Program-made: the position numbers and the translations under genes
Part shown: positions 43,196-51,727 of the stretch, piece by piece
Layout of the letters: each line of letters begins with the position of its first letter
Numbering within the stretch: the first letter of the stretch is position 1
The notes under the pieces: generated by a model
What the model saw: the letters and a program-made list of their open reading frames with translations, nothing else
Databases searched by the model: none
What the model was told of the DNA's origin: nothing
Source: an uncultured Muribaculaceae bacterium
Lineage (GTDB): Bacteria > Bacteroidota > Bacteroidia > Bacteroidales > Muribaculaceae
Assembly: GCA_947174275.1 (NCBI GenBank)
Contig: CAMWIJ010000009.1
Location: 1-60,391, forward strand
Reading direction: 5' to 3'
Length of the DNA: 60,391 nucleotides

Positions 43196-45400
43196 ATGAA
43201 AAAAAGAATAATAATTCCGGTCTCAGGCATTCTCGCATGTGCCGCAATGCTGTGCTCCTGCACCGATGAGCTTGATTCCGATAAATATTTCGATGACCGA
43301 GTCACAATCGAGACTGTCTTTACCGACATCAACATGACCAACGAGTGGCTCTCGCAGGCTTTCAGTTTCCTTAAGGGCAATCTCGCCGACTGCAAGACCA
43401 AAGAGGGAGCTTTCAGCCAGTGCTTCGCCGATGACATGTATTACGGCGACCGCGACGCCAACAAGGGAGACGCTTTCCCCTACATGGAATCATACAATGC
43501 CTTCAAGCGCGGCGACTATGACGAGAACTTCGGCGCGAGCGCATGGACCGATGCCTACAAAGGCATCTACCAGGCTTCGATATTCATCAACAATATCGAC
43601 ATGAACACGAAGCTTTCGGAAGAGGACCGCATGGACATGAAGGGCCAGGCCCGTTTCGTGCGCGCCTACTATTACTGGCTGCTGCTTCGCAAATACGGTC
43701 CGGTGCCCATCATGCCGGTAGAGACCGCCGACTATACCCAGTCATACGAGACGCTGTCGCTTCCGCGCAACTCTTACGAAGAGGTGGCGGAGTTTATCGG
43801 AGAAGAGATGGTGCAGGCCGCGAAAGAGCTTAAGATGGTCAGCCGCATATATCAGGAGGGTGTCAACACCGACGCTACCGCGATATGCCGTCCGACCAAG
43901 GGTGCCGCACTCGCCACCCGCGCGCTTGCTTATCTCTATGCAGCGTCACCTCTGGCCAACGGACAGCTCAACAACGGCAGTCCGCGCGCCACGGAGGCGG
44001 CGTTTGTCAGCCAGCTCGTCAACAAAGACGGCAAGCAGCTTCTCAGCACCACTTACGATGAATCAAAGTGGGCCCGTGCGGCCGCCGCATGCCGTGACGT
44101 CATGGAGCTCGGCGGCGGTTACGAGCTCTACCATGTGGGAGTCAACACCACCAATAACGAGACTTCCGGCTATCCCAAGACCATCACACCGCCTGACGAC
44201 GGCGATTTCGCCAATCAGGCATGGCCCAACGGCTGGGCCGATATCGACCCCTATCTCTCTTACCGCGACCTGTTCAACGGTGTGGTAGGACTTGAGAACA
44301 CCGAGATTATTTTCTCACGCGGCTACAACATGACCGGCCACCAGGGAGTCGAGGGTTTTGTGACTCACGCGATGCCCACCACTCTCAACGGCTTCAACTG
44401 CCACGGACTGACGCAGAAGATGGTCGATGCCTACTACATGAACGACGGCACCAACTGTCCCGGCATGAACAGCATGCCCGGCTACGAGGGCGCTGACTTT
44501 GTCGACACCCGCGAGCGCTCGCTCGAGTTTACCGGCAACTCACCGCGTAATCCGCAGACACTCTACACCAACTTCCCGCCGCTTGATGTCGATGTATGTC
44601 TGCAGTTTGCCAACCGCGAGCCGCGTTTCTACGCATCGGTAGGCTACAGCGGTTCACACTGGTGGAGCAAGGATCCCGACAAGACCAACTCGAAGAGCGA
44701 GTATTATCCTCAGATATTCTACTACCGCGGCACCAACCGCCACGTCGATGCTGACGGCAACCAGACTTTTGACCCGAGCAACGGCTACAACAACTCGTCA
44801 TATTATCTGCGCACGGGATATTCTGTCAAGAAATGGGTCAATCCCAATGACTGGCGCAAGAGCCGTGACGGTGTTGACTATGCCAACATCGTACCCAAAT
44901 GGGAGCCGGCCATCCGCTACGCCGATATCCTTCTTATGTATGCCGAGGCTCTCAATGAACTCTCGGGCAGCTATTCCATCGCTTCGTGGAACGGTCAGCA
45001 GACCTATACTGTCAGCCGTGACATCAATGAGATGAAACGCGGCATACGTCCGGTGCGCTGCCGTGCCGGCGTGCCTGACTACAGTCCGGCGACATACGGC
45101 GACCAGACACTCATGCGCAAGACCATCAAGCGTGAGCGCATGATCGAACTTATGGGCGAGGGCAAGCGCTACTATGACCTGCGCCGCTGGATGGACGCAC
45201 CCTATGAGGAGGCACTGCCGATCTATGGCTGCAATGTGCTGATGACACAGTCGCAGCGTGCAGACTTCCACAAGATAGTACCTATCTACGATCTGCCTAC
45301 CGTATTCTCCGACAAGATGTATTTCTGGCCTATCTCGACCGATGAAATCAAGCGTAACAAAAATCTCGTACAGAACCCCGGATGGCATACATTCCTCTAA
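43196..45400 (+). CDS. SusD/RagB-like glycan-binding lipoprotein
   Basis: 734 aa, larger than the usual 500-650. Lipobox CAAMLCSCTDE. N-terminal helical TPR framework with NEWLSQAFSFLKGN, WTDAYKGIYQASIFINNID, and QARFVRAYYYWLLLRKYGPV. The C-terminal SusD signature is ADILLMYAEALNELSG, later RERMIELMGEGKRYYDLRRW, and it ends near YFWPISTDEIKRNKNLVQNP. It forms the lid of the SusC transporter and binds the incoming glycan at the cell surface. The extra length lies in the middle of the protein and may hold a larger binding surface. Confidence 0.96.
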   Translation: MKKRIIIPVSGILACAAMLCSCTDELDSDKYFDDRVTIETVFTDINMTNEWLSQAFSFLKGNLADCKTKEGAFSQCFADDMYYGDRDANKGDAFPYMESYNAFKRGDYDENFGASAWTDAYKGIYQASIFINNIDMNTKLSEEDRMDMKGQARFVRAYYYWLLLRKYGPVPIMPVETADYTQSYETLSLPRNSYEEVAEFIGEEMVQAAKELKMVSRIYQEGVNTDATAICRPTKGAALATRALAYLYAASPLANGQLNNGSPRATEAAFVSQLVNKDGKQLLSTTYDESKWARAAAACRDVMELGGGYELYHVGVNTTNNETSGYPKTITPPDDGDFANQAWPNGWADIDPYLSYRDLFNGVVGLENTEIIFSRGYNMTGHQGVEGFVTHAMPTTLNGFNCHGLTQKMVDAYYMNDGTNCPGMNSMPGYEGADFVDTRERSLEFTGNSPRNPQTLYTNFPPLDVDVCLQFANREPRFYASVGYSGSHWWSKDPDKTNSKSEYYPQIFYYRGTNRHVDADGNQTFDPSNGYNNSSYYLRTGYSVKKWVNPNDWRKSRDGVDYANIVPKWEPAIRYADILLMYAEALNELSGSYSIASWNGQQTYTVSRDINEMKRGIRPVRCRAGVPDYSPATYGDQTLMRKTIKRERMIELMGEGKRYYDLRRWMDAPYEEALPIYGCNVLMTQSQRADFHKIVPIYDLPTVFSDKMYFWPISTDEIKRNKNLVQNPGWHTFL

Positions 45401-45416
45401 AAAACAATAAAATAAT

Positions 45417-46460
45417 ATGAAAATTCAAAAGATGTTTACATACTGCATGATGGGTGTGGCCGCTCTTGGCTTCACCTCATGCAACGACGACTGGAATGAA
45501 GAGCAGTATGAGCACTATATAGGATTTGTCGCTCCGCTCGACACCGAGGGCAGCAGCGTTGGCGTGACCACCGTCTATGTGCCCCTGACACGAATCAATG
45601 AGAACGGCACGGCGCTTTACGGAGAGCCGGGACTGTCGCACTATGACCTGCCTGTGCAGGTGTCGGGGTCGACTGTCCATCCCAACAATATCACAGTCAA
45701 TGTCGTGCATTCCGACACGCTGGATTATCTGAATCCGGCCCGTTTCTCCAACCGCACCGATATATGGTTCAAGGATATGTCGGCTTTTGCGGAGTATCCC
45801 TCGGAGATAACCATACCCGGAGGCAAGGATATAGCTCTGTTGCGCATCAAGTTTGACTTCCGCAATCTTGACCTGAGCGACAAGTATGTTTTGCCTCTGA
45901 CTATTGACCACCCGATGCGCAATCCGCTGAAGAATTTCGCCACCGCGATGCTTCGCGTGCTTCCCTACACAGATTTCTCGGGAGTGTATCAGGCTACCAA
46001 CCTCAAATATTATATCGTAGAGTCAAACGGCAACGACAACGAGGAGCCCGGAGCGATGAACACTGTGCAGACTTATGCCGTGAGCGATGACGAGGTGTTT
46101 TTCTATGCCGGCACAATCAACGAGGAGTCGCAGATACGCAAGAATTTCAAAATCTTCGCGCGTTTCATCGCCGACGAGGGCGACGCTTCACACGGCCGTG
46201 TGGAGATGTGGGGCGATCCGGCCAGTCCGGAGATGGCGTTTGAACAGTTGTCGGAGGCGCACTACACCATACTCGAAGTTGAAGACGAGGTGCAGAGCTA
46301 TATCATGCGCAAGACTGTCATCATCAATGGTGTCGACTACAAATATTCCGACACGAAGACTGCGCCGGGAACAGCTATCAACTATCACATCAAGGGCACG
46401 ATGACCATGGAGCGCAAGCTCAACACTCAGAAGCCCGAAGAGGATCAGATAGAGTTTTAA
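45417..46460 (+). CDS. DUF1735/DUF4973-like surface lipoprotein (SusE position)
   Basis: 347 aa. Lipobox LGFTSC followed by NDDWNEEQYEHYIGF, the typical opening of DUF1735-type PUL lipoproteins. An N-terminal beta-domain carries VYVPLTRINENG, LPVQVSGSTVHPNNITVNV and KYVLPLTIDHPM. The C-terminal part resembles DUF4973/DUF4361 (FSGVYQATNLKYYI, GRVEMWGDP, NGVDYKYSDTKTAPG). It follows SusD by 16 bp. Such proteins are taken to be surface glycan-binding proteins equivalent to SusE/F. No enzymatic motif is visible. Confidence 0.8.
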   Translation: MKIQKMFTYCMMGVAALGFTSCNDDWNEEQYEHYIGFVAPLDTEGSSVGVTTVYVPLTRINENGTALYGEPGLSHYDLPVQVSGSTVHPNNITVNVVHSDTLDYLNPARFSNRTDIWFKDMSAFAEYPSEITIPGGKDIALLRIKFDFRNLDLSDKYVLPLTIDHPMRNPLKNFATAMLRVLPYTDFSGVYQATNLKYYIVESNGNDNEEPGAMNTVQTYAVSDDEVFFYAGTINEESQIRKNFKIFARFIADEGDASHGRVEMWGDPASPEMAFEQLSEAHYTILEVEDEVQSYIMRKTVIINGVDYKYSDTKTAPGTAINYHIKGTMTMERKLNTQKPEEDQIEF

Positions 46461-46468
46461 ATGAATTC

Positions 46469-46511
46469 AAACGGATAAGGTGTCAATGATAATATTGACA
46501 CCTGTCCGTTT
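46469..46511 (+). terminator. Intercistronic hairpin before GH76
   Basis: GGTGTCAA (46479-46486) pairs with TTGACACC (46495-46502), and outside them AAACGGA (46469-46475) pairs with TCCGTTT (46505-46511). A weak AT-rich tail follows. It lies between the binding-protein genes and the enzyme genes, so it may be a partial terminator or 3' stabiliser giving more SusCD than enzyme. Confidence 0.6.
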
Positions 46512-46534
46512 ATAAAAAATATAACCCTGACTTT

Positions 46535-48169
46535 ATGAATAAACTTTCACCCTGCCTGCTGTCGCTTGCAATGTGCGTTGCAGGCTCAGTGTCTGTAAAA
46601 GCCGAGCTCACTGCCGACCAGCAGCTTGCAAAGCGAAATGTGGAACGTGCGATGGCCATAATGGATGCGACCTGGGCCAAAGGCGCGATAGTCAATAGCG
46701 ACAGCGACATCGCGATGTGTGATGTCTTTGACATCAATACCGACGAAAGGAGCGGCCCGTCGGATGTGTGGCCCTATACAGCCGCCATCGAGGCTCATTG
46801 CTCACTGCTTGAGGCGATGGATGCCCTTGAAAGAGTCGATGATGCGGAAACCCGTCAATGGGTTGCTCAGCTCAAGCCCCGCTACAGGGGCAATCTCGAC
46901 AGACTTATCGACAATCTGGAGTGGTATCGCGGCACATATAATCTTCCGACCTATGCCGTAATCAGCAAGTCGGTGTCGCCTTACGCCGTGCCCCGGGCAT
47001 CGCGTCGCGGCGGAGCCGACGTGTCGGGCATTCTCAATGTTTATGACGACCAGATGTGGCTTGCCCGCGAACTGATACGTGCCTACAGACTTACCGACAA
47101 CCGCGAATATCTCGATCTCGCCGTCTATCTTACAGATTACGCGCTCGAAGGCTGGGACTGCTGGCATGATGCCGACGGCAAGGAATATGGCGGCATAACG
47201 TGGGGTCCGGGCTACAATTCAAAGCATGCATGCTCCAACGCCCCCATCATACAGCCGCTGGTGTGGCTTTCTGACATCTATGCAGGGCTTGAGGCTGCCG
47301 ATGCTCTGACCGATGAGGAGAAGGCCTACCGCTATTATGACCGTGATGAGAACAACAAGGTGTTTGTGGTGAAGGACAATGCCACCCCGCGCTCAGAGCG
47401 TTATCTTGAGTTTGCGAGAAAGGTGTATGACTGGCAGAAAGAAAATCTGTATAATCCCGACAAGAAGGTGTTCTGGGATATGATGGGAGCCGATAACACG
47501 ATCAAGGTGTCGGGCGGTTACCGTCAGCATGTAGACTGCGGGGGGCCCACGGGCAGTTTCATCAGCTACAACACCGGTACCATGATTTCGGGTGCCGCGG
47601 AGCTTTACCGCACTACCGGCGACGAACAGCTTGTCACAGATATGGGCAACTATGTCGCAGGGTCTGTCAGGGAGTTTGGCGTGGAGAGCGGCCGCAACGG
47701 AGGCAGTTATGAGTTTAACACCGACGCGAATGCCACGTCGGGTTTTACTACGTGGTTCAATGATGTGCTGATACGCTCGTTTGTCGACGTACTGCCGTAT
47801 GCCGACGAGGCCGGTGTCAATCCGGAAAGGTATCTGGGTTTCCATCAGGCCAACCTTGACAAAGCTTTTGAAAACTACAATGTGGGCAATCTGCTGCCGA
47901 TACATCTGCGCACGGGCTGGGGCTCGGAGGTCAAGACCAAGCCGTTCCACCAGTACTCTTTTGCGTCGGAATATGCCATTCTGGCCAAGAGACTTTTGCC
48001 CGCTGACGAAACTTTATCAGTAGACGATGTCACTGTGTCCCCTTTTGATGAAGCCCCGGAGGTGTACACACTTTCGGGGGTAAATTTAGGCGCATACTCA
48101 AGCGTGGCGGGCACTCTGTCGTCCGGCCTTTATATCGTCGGCAACAAAAAGATATACATAAAACACTGA
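46535..48169 (+). CDS. GH76 endo-alpha-1,6-mannanase
   Basis: 544 aa, signal peptide (MNKLSPCLLSLAMCVAGSVS). Family GH76 (alpha/alpha)6 enzyme. The catalytic Asp pair is Asp171-Asp172 in NVYDDQMWLARELIRAYRLT. Other conserved segments are VWPYTAAIEAH, GGITWGPGYNSKHACSNAPI, FISYNTGTMISGAAELY, and ATSGFTTWFNDVLIRSF. GH76 enzymes cut the alpha-1,6-mannose backbone of fungal mannan and can act on related backbones. The last ~45 residues (VYTLSGVNLGAYSSVAG ... SGLYIVGNKKIYIKH) form the tail shared with three neighbours, so the enzyme may be surface-anchored or released by the same route. It opens the enzyme half of the PUL. Confidence 0.9.
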   Translation: MNKLSPCLLSLAMCVAGSVSVKAELTADQQLAKRNVERAMAIMDATWAKGAIVNSDSDIAMCDVFDINTDERSGPSDVWPYTAAIEAHCSLLEAMDALERVDDAETRQWVAQLKPRYRGNLDRLIDNLEWYRGTYNLPTYAVISKSVSPYAVPRASRRGGADVSGILNVYDDQMWLARELIRAYRLTDNREYLDLAVYLTDYALEGWDCWHDADGKEYGGITWGPGYNSKHACSNAPIIQPLVWLSDIYAGLEAADALTDEEKAYRYYDRDENNKVFVVKDNATPRSERYLEFARKVYDWQKENLYNPDKKVFWDMMGADNTIKVSGGYRQHVDCGGPTGSFISYNTGTMISGAAELYRTTGDEQLVTDMGNYVAGSVREFGVESGRNGGSYEFNTDANATSGFTTWFNDVLIRSFVDVLPYADEAGVNPERYLGFHQANLDKAFENYNVGNLLPIHLRTGWGSEVKTKPFHQYSFASEYAILAKRLLPADETLSVDDVTVSPFDEAPEVYTLSGVNLGAYSSVAGTLSSGLYIVGNKKIYIKH

Positions 48170-48183
48170 CAATCACTGATGCC

Positions 48184-49326
48184 ATGAAATATTTCAAATA
48201 TATGCCGGCGCTCGGAGCGCTGTTGCTGACGTCAGTCGCGGCAGGCGCCGAGACGGAGGAGTGGATGAGCGGGCTGCCCGACAATGTAGCGGTCAGGGAG
48301 CTGTCGATACCGGGGGCGCATGATGCTGCCACGGGCAACGGTTTTTCCGGAAGCTCGTCGTTTCTGGCGTTATTTTCCGGTGTCACCCAGTCGCTCAGCC
48401 TTGAGGCGCAGTGGGATGCCGGAGTGAGAGCCTTTGACCTGCGCCCTTCATATAAGGCGGGTGTCGACGGCAATCTGCAGATTTATCACGGCATACTTGA
48501 GACTAAGATGTCGATGAAAGCGGCGTTGCAGACTCTTGTCGACAAGCTGGCGTCAAGTCCGGGAGAAATGGCTGTGGTGCTGATGCGTCATGAATCAGAC
48601 TCCGACAGCAACAGTGACAGTTGGCCGGCGGCGATGTCGGAACTTCTGGCCGAGTTTGACGGGCATATCGCGACGTTCTCTCCCGATATGACACTCGGTG
48701 ATGCCCGCGGCAAGATAATTGTGTTGTCGCGTGACAGTTTCGAGTCGGCCAAGGCGGCGATGATAGCGGGGTGGAGCCATTCCGAATCATTCACCGACCA
48801 GAAGAGGGCCATTCTGTCGCTCGGACGCAACAAGGCTGCGCTCTATGCACAGGATTATTATGAATGCTCAAGCGCTGACAGCAAGTATCAGGCGGTGACG
48901 ACGCTGATAGATTATTCGACCGCCAACACTTCGACTACGCCGTGGGTGATAAATCATGTGTCGGGTTACACGGGGTCAGGCACGAACAGTGATGTGTCAA
49001 ATCTGGCCAAGGCGCTTAACATACGTGTGGCCGATTATCTCGAGGCCTCGGAGCCAGGGCGCGCCGGAATTCTGATGATGGATTTTGCCGGAGCCACTAA
49101 TGAGACAAGCGGGAAAGCACTTGTCGATAAGATTATAGCGCAGAATGCCAGATATATAGATGTGAAATCTGCGGCTGTCGACGCTCCGGAGTCAGCCTCT
49201 GACATCGCGGGAGATGACAGGGTGTATGATCTGCGGGGAAGATATCTTGGCCGCGGGGTTGAGATATTGAAAGATCTGCCGGCCGGGGTATATATCCATA
49301 ACGGCGTAAAAATAATAATCAGGTAA
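48184..49326 (+). CDS. Secreted phosphatidylinositol-specific phospholipase C-like protein
   Basis: 380 aa with a signal peptide ending near VAAGAET. A PI-PLC X-domain TIM barrel is recognisable: ELSIPGAHDAATG with His46-Asp47, AGVRAFDLRPSYK with Arg87, IYHGILE with His102, and later INHVSGYTG and ILMMDFAG. These match the paired histidines, Asp and Arg of bacterial PI-PLCs (His32, Asp33, Arg69 and His82 in the Bacillus enzyme). Such enzymes cleave the phosphodiester of PI or GPI anchors without calcium. The C-terminal 45 residues are the tail shared with GH76. The gene is 14 bp after GH76, so it is part of the glycan operon, which is unusual. Confidence 0.85.
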   Translation: MKYFKYMPALGALLLTSVAAGAETEEWMSGLPDNVAVRELSIPGAHDAATGNGFSGSSSFLALFSGVTQSLSLEAQWDAGVRAFDLRPSYKAGVDGNLQIYHGILETKMSMKAALQTLVDKLASSPGEMAVVLMRHESDSDSNSDSWPAAMSELLAEFDGHIATFSPDMTLGDARGKIIVLSRDSFESAKAAMIAGWSHSESFTDQKRAILSLGRNKAALYAQDYYECSSADSKYQAVTTLIDYSTANTSTTPWVINHVSGYTGSGTNSDVSNLAKALNIRVADYLEASEPGRAGILMMDFAGATNETSGKALVDKIIAQNARYIDVKSAAVDAPESASDIAGDDRVYDLRGRYLGRGVEILKDLPAGVYIHNGVKIIIR

Positions 49327-49414
49327 AAAAGATTTCAGAAAGGTATATACCGCAACGTAAAGAAGATTGTTTCGGGTTTGTATTTTTGAAGTAAAAAAGA
49401 ATTTAATCACAGTC

Positions 49415-50545
49415 ATGAAAAAAGTATTGTTCGCACTGGCAATTTCGGGAATTTTCACAGCTTGTCAGACTTCACATAATCAGGGAACGAAATCAGGGCT
49501 TGATCCTGAAAAATTCAACACTACGGTCGACGGCAAAGAGGTCGGTCTCTTCACTCTGACCAACGGCAACGGAGTGGAAGCGTGCATAACCAATTACGGC
49601 GGCCGCCTCGTCTCACTGATGGTGCCGGACAGAAACGGAGAATTCCGCGATGTGGTTCTCGGTCATGACTCGATAGCCGACTATATTGATATCGATGGTA
49701 ATTTAGGCGCGCTGATAGGCCGGTATGGCAACCGTATCAACCAGGGAAAATTCAGCATCGACAGCGTTGTGTATCAGTTGCCCCAGAACGATTTCGGACA
49801 CTGCCTGCACGGTGGCCCCAAGGGTTTTCACCATGCGGTGTGGGATGCTGTCCAGCCGAACGACTCTACGCTGCGGCTGTCGCTTTTCTCGCCTGACGGA
49901 GAATACGGATTTCCGGGCAACGTCAATGTCAATGTAGTCTATACGCTTACCGGAGACAACGCTGTTGAAATCGCATACGAGGCCACAACTGACGCTCCCA
50001 CGATACTCAATCTGACAAATCACTCGTATTTCAATCTGAGCGGCAATCCTGCGAATGATATCCTTGCCGAGAGATTATGGATAGATGCCGGGGGATACAC
50101 TCCCATCGATTCGACATTCATGACAACCGGAGAGATTGCGTCGGTAGCCGGCACTCCGTTTGATTTCACCACGCCCAAGGCCATAGGCCGCGACATCGAC
50201 GCCGATGACATGCAGCTGCGCAACGGCCGCGGTTATGACCATAACATGGTGTTGCGCGGTGACCGCGACATAAACGCTCCGGCGGCTACGTTGACAGATG
50301 ATGAATCGGGTATCATGATGGAGATGTTTACCACCGAACCCGGCATACAGTTTTATACCGGCAATTTTCTCGACGGCACGGTGAAAGGAAAGAAGGGAAC
50401 CGCTTATCCCCACCGGAGCGCCATCTGTCTGGAGAGCCAGCATTATCCCGACAGCCCCAACAAGCCGCAGTGGCCGTCGGTGGTGGTGCGTCCGGGCGAG
50501 AAGTATACAAGCTATTGCAAATACCGTTTCTCGGTGGCTGAATGA
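49415..50545 (+). CDS. Aldose 1-epimerase (galactose mutarotase) lipoprotein
   Basis: 376 aa from ATG 49415, which starts a lipoprotein signal (MKKVLFALAISGIFTACQ); the ATG at 49367 gives an unlikely N-terminus. The galactose mutarotase family beta-sandwich is evident: CITNYGGRLVSLMVPDRNG, IGRYGNRINQGKF, HCLHGGPKGFHHAVWD (His), ILNLTNHSYFNLSG (catalytic His), and AICLESQHYPDSPNKPQW (catalytic Glu). It interconverts alpha and beta anomers of galactose or similar aldoses in the periplasm or at the membrane. In this operon it suggests that galactose, glucose or arabinose is released. Its stop overlaps the next start by 4 bases (ATGA). Confidence 0.92.
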   Translation: MKKVLFALAISGIFTACQTSHNQGTKSGLDPEKFNTTVDGKEVGLFTLTNGNGVEACITNYGGRLVSLMVPDRNGEFRDVVLGHDSIADYIDIDGNLGALIGRYGNRINQGKFSIDSVVYQLPQNDFGHCLHGGPKGFHHAVWDAVQPNDSTLRLSLFSPDGEYGFPGNVNVNVVYTLTGDNAVEIAYEATTDAPTILNLTNHSYFNLSGNPANDILAERLWIDAGGYTPIDSTFMTTGEIASVAGTPFDFTTPKAIGRDIDADDMQLRNGRGYDHNMVLRGDRDINAPAATLTDDESGIMMEMFTTEPGIQFYTGNFLDGTVKGKKGTAYPHRSAICLESQHYPDSPNKPQWPSVVVRPGEKYTSYCKYRFSVAE

Positions 50546-51606
50546 TGATAGACGGGGCGATGATGAAAAAGCTGTATCAGTTATTGGCCGCGTTGCTCTT
50601 TTCGTATATCTGCGTGTCGTGTGCCGGCCATAAGAGATCCGGCGGCAATCCTGCCTTCGAAGGATGGTATGCCGATCCGGAGGGTGTTGTGTTCGGCGAC
50701 AGATATTGGATTTATCCGACATTGTCGCTGCTTCACGGGGAGGACTCGGTCAATTATCGCACTGACCTTGAGCGCACCATCGACGCTGTCAATCAGGATT
50801 ACCGGATACAGACGCACATGGATGCTTTTTCATCACCTGACCTTGTGGCCTGGGCGCGACACCGCGAGGTGCTATCTGTCGGAGATATCTCCTGGGCGAA
50901 GTTCGCGCTCTGGGCTCCGTCGGTGATTGCGGCCAATGACAGATATTATCTTTTTTTCGGTGCCAATGACATTCAGGACAACGGGCAGACCGGTGGTATA
51001 GGCGTCGCGGTGAGCGATGTCCCGGAGGGGCCGTTCAGAGATGCGGTCGGAAAGCCTCTCGTGGGGGAGATTGTCAACGGTGCGCAGCCTATTGACCAGT
51101 TCGTGTATCATGACGAGGAGAGTGATGAGTATTACATGTATTATGGCGGTTGGGGCCACTGCAATGTTGTCAGACTCTCGCGCGACCTTCTGTCGGTAAT
51201 TCCTTTTCCCGACGGGGAGGTGTATAAGGAAATCACGCCGGAGAATTATGTGGAGGGCCCATTCATGCTCAAGCGTGGAGGCAAATATTATTTCATGTGG
51301 TCGGAAGGTGGCTGGGGCGGTCCGGATTATTCTGTAGCCTATGCGATTTCCGACAGTCCGCTGGGACCGTTTGAACGTGTCGGAAAGATACTTCAGCAGG
51401 ATCCGGATGTGGCTACCGGCGCGGGACACCATTCGGTAATTCAGGTTCCGGGCAAAGATGAGTATTATATCGTCTATCACAGGCATCCGCTCGGCCACGG
51501 CGGCAGTGAGCGGGTGGTGTGTATCGACCGCATGCATTTTGACGGCGACGGCAAAATCAAGCCTGTAAAGATGACGTTCACAGGAGTGGATGCACGCCCT
51601 TTATGA
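50542..51606 (+). CDS. GH43 glycosidase lipoprotein
   Basis: 354 aa. Lipobox YICVSC; translation is probably coupled to the epimerase by the ATGA overlap, though ATG codons at 50560 and 50563 are possible starts. Five-bladed GH43 propeller with all three catalytic acids in place: Asp45 in GWYADPEGVV (base), Asp185 in GAQPIDQFVYHD (pKa modulator) and Glu238 in NYVEGPFML (acid). The segments LWAPSVIAANDRYYLFFGAN and GHHSVIQVPGKDEYYIVYH are typical. Family activities include alpha-L-arabinofuranosidase, beta-xylosidase and beta-galactofuranosidase; the sequence alone does not decide. Confidence 0.9.
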   Translation: MMIDGAMMKKLYQLLAALLFSYICVSCAGHKRSGGNPAFEGWYADPEGVVFGDRYWIYPTLSLLHGEDSVNYRTDLERTIDAVNQDYRIQTHMDAFSSPDLVAWARHREVLSVGDISWAKFALWAPSVIAANDRYYLFFGANDIQDNGQTGGIGVAVSDVPEGPFRDAVGKPLVGEIVNGAQPIDQFVYHDEESDEYYMYYGGWGHCNVVRLSRDLLSVIPFPDGEVYKEITPENYVEGPFMLKRGGKYYFMWSEGGWGGPDYSVAYAISDSPLGPFERVGKILQQDPDVATGAGHHSVIQVPGKDEYYIVYHRHPLGHGGSERVVCIDRMHFDGDGKIKPVKMTFTGVDARPL

Positions 51607-51691
51607 GACACTATCATCAGTTACGATGCCCGCATCGCTCCCTCTTCAACTTTAAAAAAGCCCTCCAAAATCTCTCTTTGCGCTAAAATCA

Positions 51692-51711
51692 TTTAAAAGT
51701 AAACATACTCT
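51692..51711 (+). repeat. Solo end of the TTTAAAAGTAAACATACTCT repeat, unit 4
   Basis: These 20 bases are identical to 30358-30377, just upstream of the HTCS gene. Here they end 16 bp before the start of the double GH43 gene. No matching left end was found, so this is either a remnant of the same small element or a shared regulatory sequence. Confidence 0.6.
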
Positions 51712-51727
51712 TAACAATTCGCTTAAA

